From: Azadirachta indica
Taxonomy: Eukaryota; Streptophyta; Magnoliopsida; Sapindales; Meliaceae
Direction of reading: 5' to 3'
DNA length: 64,000 nt
Assembly: GCA_022749755.1 (NCBI GenBank)
Contig: CM040443.1
Span: 14,399,744 to 14,463,743, forward strand
Notes under the pieces: model-generated
Databases searched by the model: none
Told to the model about the DNA's origin: nothing
What the model saw: the letters and a program-made list of their open reading frames with translations, nothing else
Translations under genes and position numbers: made by a program
In this document: piece after piece, positions 60,121 to 64,000 of the stretch
Position numbering within the stretch: position 1 is the stretch's first letter
Layout: the number at the start of each line of letters is the position of its first letter

Positions 60121-61750
60121 AATTCTTCTTCTTCTTTTTTTTTTTAAGAAAATTGATCGTGACAACGCTAATTGCAAAGGCATGGGTTGTATCAAGTAGT
60201 AAAATAATAAGTAAAAGTATCGTCCACGAGAATTGAAATTCAAATTAATTATTAAGTACTATAACCTTGAAAGTCCAATTTTATCTAAGTAATTCAAGTT
60301 GATTAATTGTAAAAATAAATAAAACTAAATTCAATGAATAACTAAAAGAGAAATGAAAATCTAATAAAAGAAAGTCGAAGAATGAATTGATTAATTAGAG
60401 AATAAGAGATCTAAGACCTTGATGTCACTTATTCCATCCTACGTTTTTCCTAATTGGCTATTAATAATGTATCGTGATTTTATTCATTAATTGTAAGATT
60501 TAAAGAGAATTCGCTACCTCTCCCAAGTGTCAAATGAATCACTTATGTGAAATTCCCCCAAATTAATATCCTTACTAACTTAGTTAATTAAGCATTCCTT
60601 AAGTATATCCTATTTAATTACTTAAATTAATTCAATTACCTCCGATTCTTATCTTTAATCTAAGTAATTATTTGATTATTTAGATACTAAATTCTTCCCA
60701 AAACCTTAGTACATTAAATTATATTTACCTAATCCGATAAACAGATTACACTTCCCCAAGTATTAATTCATCCATTTTAGACCATTAAATTTGTCAAACA
60801 ATAAATTAGAATCAATTAATGCAAGTAAACACAAGTAAATATAATCCTTCCACATTAAAAGCATGCCAGTTAGTTAAATATAATTAAAATAAACTTCATC
60901 AAGATCCTAAATTAAGAAATCTAGTCAACCATCTCAAATATCAACATCAAAATCATCCTATATTTAATAATCTTCAAATTTATCAAATAAAATTCAAACG
61001 AAATACAAAATAAAAATGATGGAGTTAAAGAAACTAGACTAAAGGTGAGGGCCTCCAATTCTCCTTCAAGTCTTCCTCCAAAGCTTTAAACTTGAATCAA
61101 GCACCCTTCATCTCTCTATAATCCTCTCTTTCTTCTTTATCCTTTCTCTCTTAAAACTTAACTTTCCTTTTTTTGGTTACTTGGTGGCTACCTCCTATAA
61201 TCATTAAAACCTAAAATATACCTAAATCAAGCCTTTAGTTGATTATCTCATAGTCAAAAATCGTCCAAAAATGTTTAGGAGATGCAAGGGCGCTCAAAAT
61301 GGCATAGGAGCGTAATAGGAGCGCGATGGATGGTGCCGCCGCGCACCTAGGTAGCGAGGCAGCACAACAACTTCTGCCTTTGGGTAAAGTGCATGGCACG
61401 GCCTCGCCATATTGCATAATGAGGCCGCGCGATGCAACAGCCCAAAATCTTAAACTTTGCTTTTCTTGCATTTTAGTCCCTAAAACTTTTGCATTTTAGT
61501 CCCCATCCTTTCCGACTATTTTGACATTTCTTTTTCGAGCCAATTTCATCTTAAATGGCCATTTTTTAACTTTTCTACACAACTCACTAAAATTCATTAA
61601 ATATTAACAAAATTGAGGATTTACTAAACAATTCAAGTCTCTAAGTGGTTGAAAAATGCATATTCTACACACTTATCATAAATGCTTATAATTCTAAAAT
61701 AATACAATATGCACTACATTGCACTGACATTTTAAATCTTAATTTTGTAA
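60121..61750. other. Non-coding, repeat-like, with a GC-rich island
   Basis: Begins near AAAGTATCGTCCACGAGAAT, a phrase that I associate with dispersed plant repeats, and ends in text such as TTAGTCCCTAAAACTTTTGC. Between 61275 and 61450 the base composition jumps (GGTGCCGCCGCGCACC, GAGGCCGCGCGATG) although the surroundings are AT-rich. The minus frame 61235-61471 spans this island and shows no known motif. No LTR pair or coding domain was found. Confidence 0.4.
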
Positions 61751-62930
61751 TTTTCTTTTTTTATTATTAATTAATAAGACAAACTAGAGTTAATAATTTT
61801 TTAAAATTGATCATCAATCCTAGCCATCAGCCAAACCCAAATATAATTGGTTGCAAATATATCTTCTCCAATAAAAACAGATAAAATATTTGTTGCTCAC
61901 TCCAACACCTATTCTGTATAGTTTTGGTTCTCTAAACTTTAAAACTAAAACCACATATAAATTAATGTAATTGGCTCTACTCCACTTTTGGTTCTCTAAA
62001 CTTCAAAACTAAAACAACATATTACTTTACTTGGTCAACCGCACAATGTCCTTTCTAGTCCCAATTTTAGAAACTACTTCAATCTTTGTTTTCTGCACAT
62101 TTTCCTTCACAGTCCCAGTTTTAGAAACTATTTTAGTCTATGTTTTCTCAAAAAAAAAAAAAAAAAAAACATAGCGGTAATTTTATTATGCCTTAACATT
62201 AAAATGCAAGCAAATAGAATGTTGGGTCAAACACATGATTTGATTATCCATCTAGAACAATTCAAGCAACCACATCCAATTATCCAAATGCAAAACAACA
62301 AATCATTCAAAAATCAAATCAATTACCATTGGGTTTTTAAATATTAATAAATGAGTAGAAAGATTACAGGTATATAAGGAGAGATGTACGTGATGATGAT
62401 GACCGAAAATATCCAAAAAATGAACGCATGCAACAATTAGGTGGTCACGTATTGGGCATTACTAATAGTGGATCCAAAAAGGCCAACTACGCAAAGCTAG
62501 TCAAAAAATTGAGTAGCCAATGAATTTCTTCCAAAGAAGCAATCAAGAAAAAAGGGATCAAGCAGAAAAGAAATACTCAAATACTTACAAATTAAAAGAC
62601 TTTTAATATAATATTGGAGTATAAATTTTAATCAATACCTAAAATATGATTGCTATGACCTAATCTAAATGGTACTAGATGATTCATTTATTCAATGACG
62701 GGCAATGAGTGGCTACAAAATGCTTTGTCTCATAAAACAATGGCACTAATTAACATATATATTGTAGTGGCAGAGCACTAAATTAAAGCAAACCAGCAAA
62801 GTAATAATATTTGCTGCAAAAATCAACTTGAAATCTCCATGGTAATTGATTCAAAGCTACAAGACATGAGAGACGGAATCAACAGATTAACTTTGCAAGA
62901 GAAAGCCTTTGTTTTATGCGACTAGCTGAC
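61751..62930. other. Intergenic, no gene recognised
   Basis: Contains a two-copy phrase GGTTCTCTAAACTTYAAAAC (near 61925 and 61990), a two-copy CCAATTTTAGAAACTA/CCAGTTTTAGAAACTA (62060, 62115) and an A20 run at 62150-62169. Possibly an old retrotransposon tail. No protein match. Confidence 0.4.
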
Positions 62931-62995
62931 TGTAGAAAAAGAGAGTCAAAGAGTATAGAGAGAAGAAGGACAGTAAAGAGTATTTATAGCTTTGT
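62930..62995 (-). promoter_or_regulatory. Possible minus-strand core promoter and leader
   Basis: On the minus strand CTATAAATACTCTTTAC (62976-62992) is a near-ideal plant TATA box. About 30 bases downstream comes a CT-rich stretch TTCTTCTCTCTATACTC, as in many plant 5' leaders. Only very short frames follow (an ATG near 62868 opening about 14 codons), so the transcript, if real, may be non-coding or spliced. No known miRNA sequence was recognised. Confidence 0.35.
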
Positions 62996-63329
62996 TGTGA
63001 TTCACTAATTCTTATAAAGACGAAGGAAAAAATTTTAGGGATTTGTCTTTATGGCTTTGTTTTGCTGTGACTCTTGTGAAAACCATGGGGATGGGATGGA
63101 TTTTTGTATGGTGGTGGGTATGGATTATGAATTATGGATAACGAGTATGTTAACGGGTATATAATATGACTACTAAGTACTAAGAAGGGCCAAAAGGCTA
63201 GGCCTACAATTAGCCAGTTCTGCAGGTACTGTAGTAATAGGCAATGATCTCCACTCAAAGTTTCAAACACACCAAACCCAAATGGTCCAAAATAAATTCA
63301 AAATATAATAAAATAAATATAAGTATTTA

Positions 63330-64000
63330 AATTTTAAATTTTAAAATTGAAATTTAACATTTTAACTATTTAACTTTAAGCAATAATTACATGTACAAAT
63401 GTCTTTATATTATGTTAATTATAACTAAGTATGAATGTGATCAATCATTACGTTATGTATTTTTAATTCTTTATTGAATTAATGTTGTAAAAGTTGTTCT
63501 TTGAAATTTTATAATTAACTGAATTATTAATTATAACTGAAAAGATTAATAATTTATTATTACTATTACAGTATTTTTTTAAATCTCCTTCAATATATAA
63601 TTTAATAATATTATATCAATATTATCATTTTAATCTTAAATTTTAAAATTGAAATTTAACATTTTAAGTATTTACTTAACTTAAGCAATAATTACATGTA
63701 TAAATGTCTATATATTATGTTAATTATAACTAAGGGTGAATATGATCAGTCATTACATTATCCATTTTTAATTCTTTGTTGAATTATTGTTGTACATGTT
63801 GTTCTTCGCAATTTTATAATTAATTGAATAATTAATTACAACTAAAAAAATTAATAATTTATTATTACTATTACAATTTTTTTAAAAAAATCTCCTTCAA
63901 TATATAATTTAATAATATTAAATCAATATTGTCATTTTAGTCTTAAATTTTAACATTGAAATTTAATTTTAAAATTGAAATTTAACATTTTAACTATTAA
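63330..64000 (+). repeat. Tandem repeat of about 300 bp, cut by the window end
   Basis: The word GAAATTTAAC within AAAATTGAAATTTAACATTT occurs at 63349, 63651 and 63977. Whole units between them are colinear (TGTTAATTATAACTAAG, TTTTATAATTAA, TCTCCTTCAATATATAATTT). The period is about 302-326 bp. The second and third starts are separated by a small extra duplication of ATTGAAATTTAA. Copy number beyond the window is unknown. Confidence 0.88.

Noticed and set aside
63049..63270. Minus-strand frame of 73 codons as a gene
   Set aside because: It lies upstream of the possible minus-strand TATA box and has no recognisable motif.

Overview
This window is AT-rich (roughly 70% by eye) nuclear DNA from a flowering plant, most likely a eudicot; I cannot place the species. 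The evidence is the content: Ty1/copia and Ty3/gypsy retrotransposon remains, hAT and Mutator-like (MULE) DNA transposons, LINE ORF1-like zinc-knuckle fragments, tRNA-like SINE heads, and decayed copies of two plant housekeeping genes (RIO2 kinase, PRA1). No rRNA, no tRNA gene that folds, no CRISPR and no prokaryotic operon structure were seen. Almost every long open frame is a chance frame in AT-rich DNA or a shard of a broken transposon.

Layout. 1-9.2 kb: a 1.9-kb segment present twice in direct orientation (493-2402 and 7266-9225), with a CT microsatellite of 7 units in one copy and 55 in the other; a second direct repeat (48-490, 2819-3290); and a short hAT element (4045-4678). 9.2-14 kb: intergenic DNA with two near-complete palindromes (10434-11456 and 11538-12316) and a third inverted repeat (12396-13080). 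14.07-19.65 kb: the only candidate intact gene, plus strand, split into about seven exons that all join in phase 1. It contains a tandemly duplicated intron-plus-exon unit (four copies, at least one decayed). Its product has a possible N-terminal membrane anchor and no recognised domain. 20.63-33.71 kb: a nested stack. A hAT-type element with a perfect 8-bp target duplication was split by a 9.1-kb MULE (perfect 9-bp target duplication, about 230-bp terminal repeats), a small MULE-like element and a gypsy-type LTR. The large MULE carries a broken transposase and, on the opposite strand, a DUF1985-like gene, the layout of Kaonashi-type MULEs.

33.9-37.4 kb: PRA1 pseudogene, SINE-like sequence, an intron-containing RIO2 kinase pseudogene and a LINE fragment. 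37.4-46.97 kb: gypsy and copia wreckage, including LTRs, integrase, reverse transcriptase/RNase H, and a copia gag with LTR and primer binding site. 46.97-50.55 kb: two copies of a LINE ORF1-like fragment in inverted orientation. 50.6-58.9 kb: a short non-autonomous LTR element with primer binding site and polypurine tract, next to a nearly full-length but dead Ty1/copia element that is split by a 1.6-kb hAT insertion. 59.4-60.1 kb: hAT transposase C-terminus and hAT end. 60.1-64 kb: non-coding DNA with a GC-rich island, a possible minus-strand promoter and a tandem repeat of about 300 bp running off the window end.

No genes here appear to work together as a system. The most informative features are the dated nesting of transposons, the long foldback elements and the tandem exon duplication.
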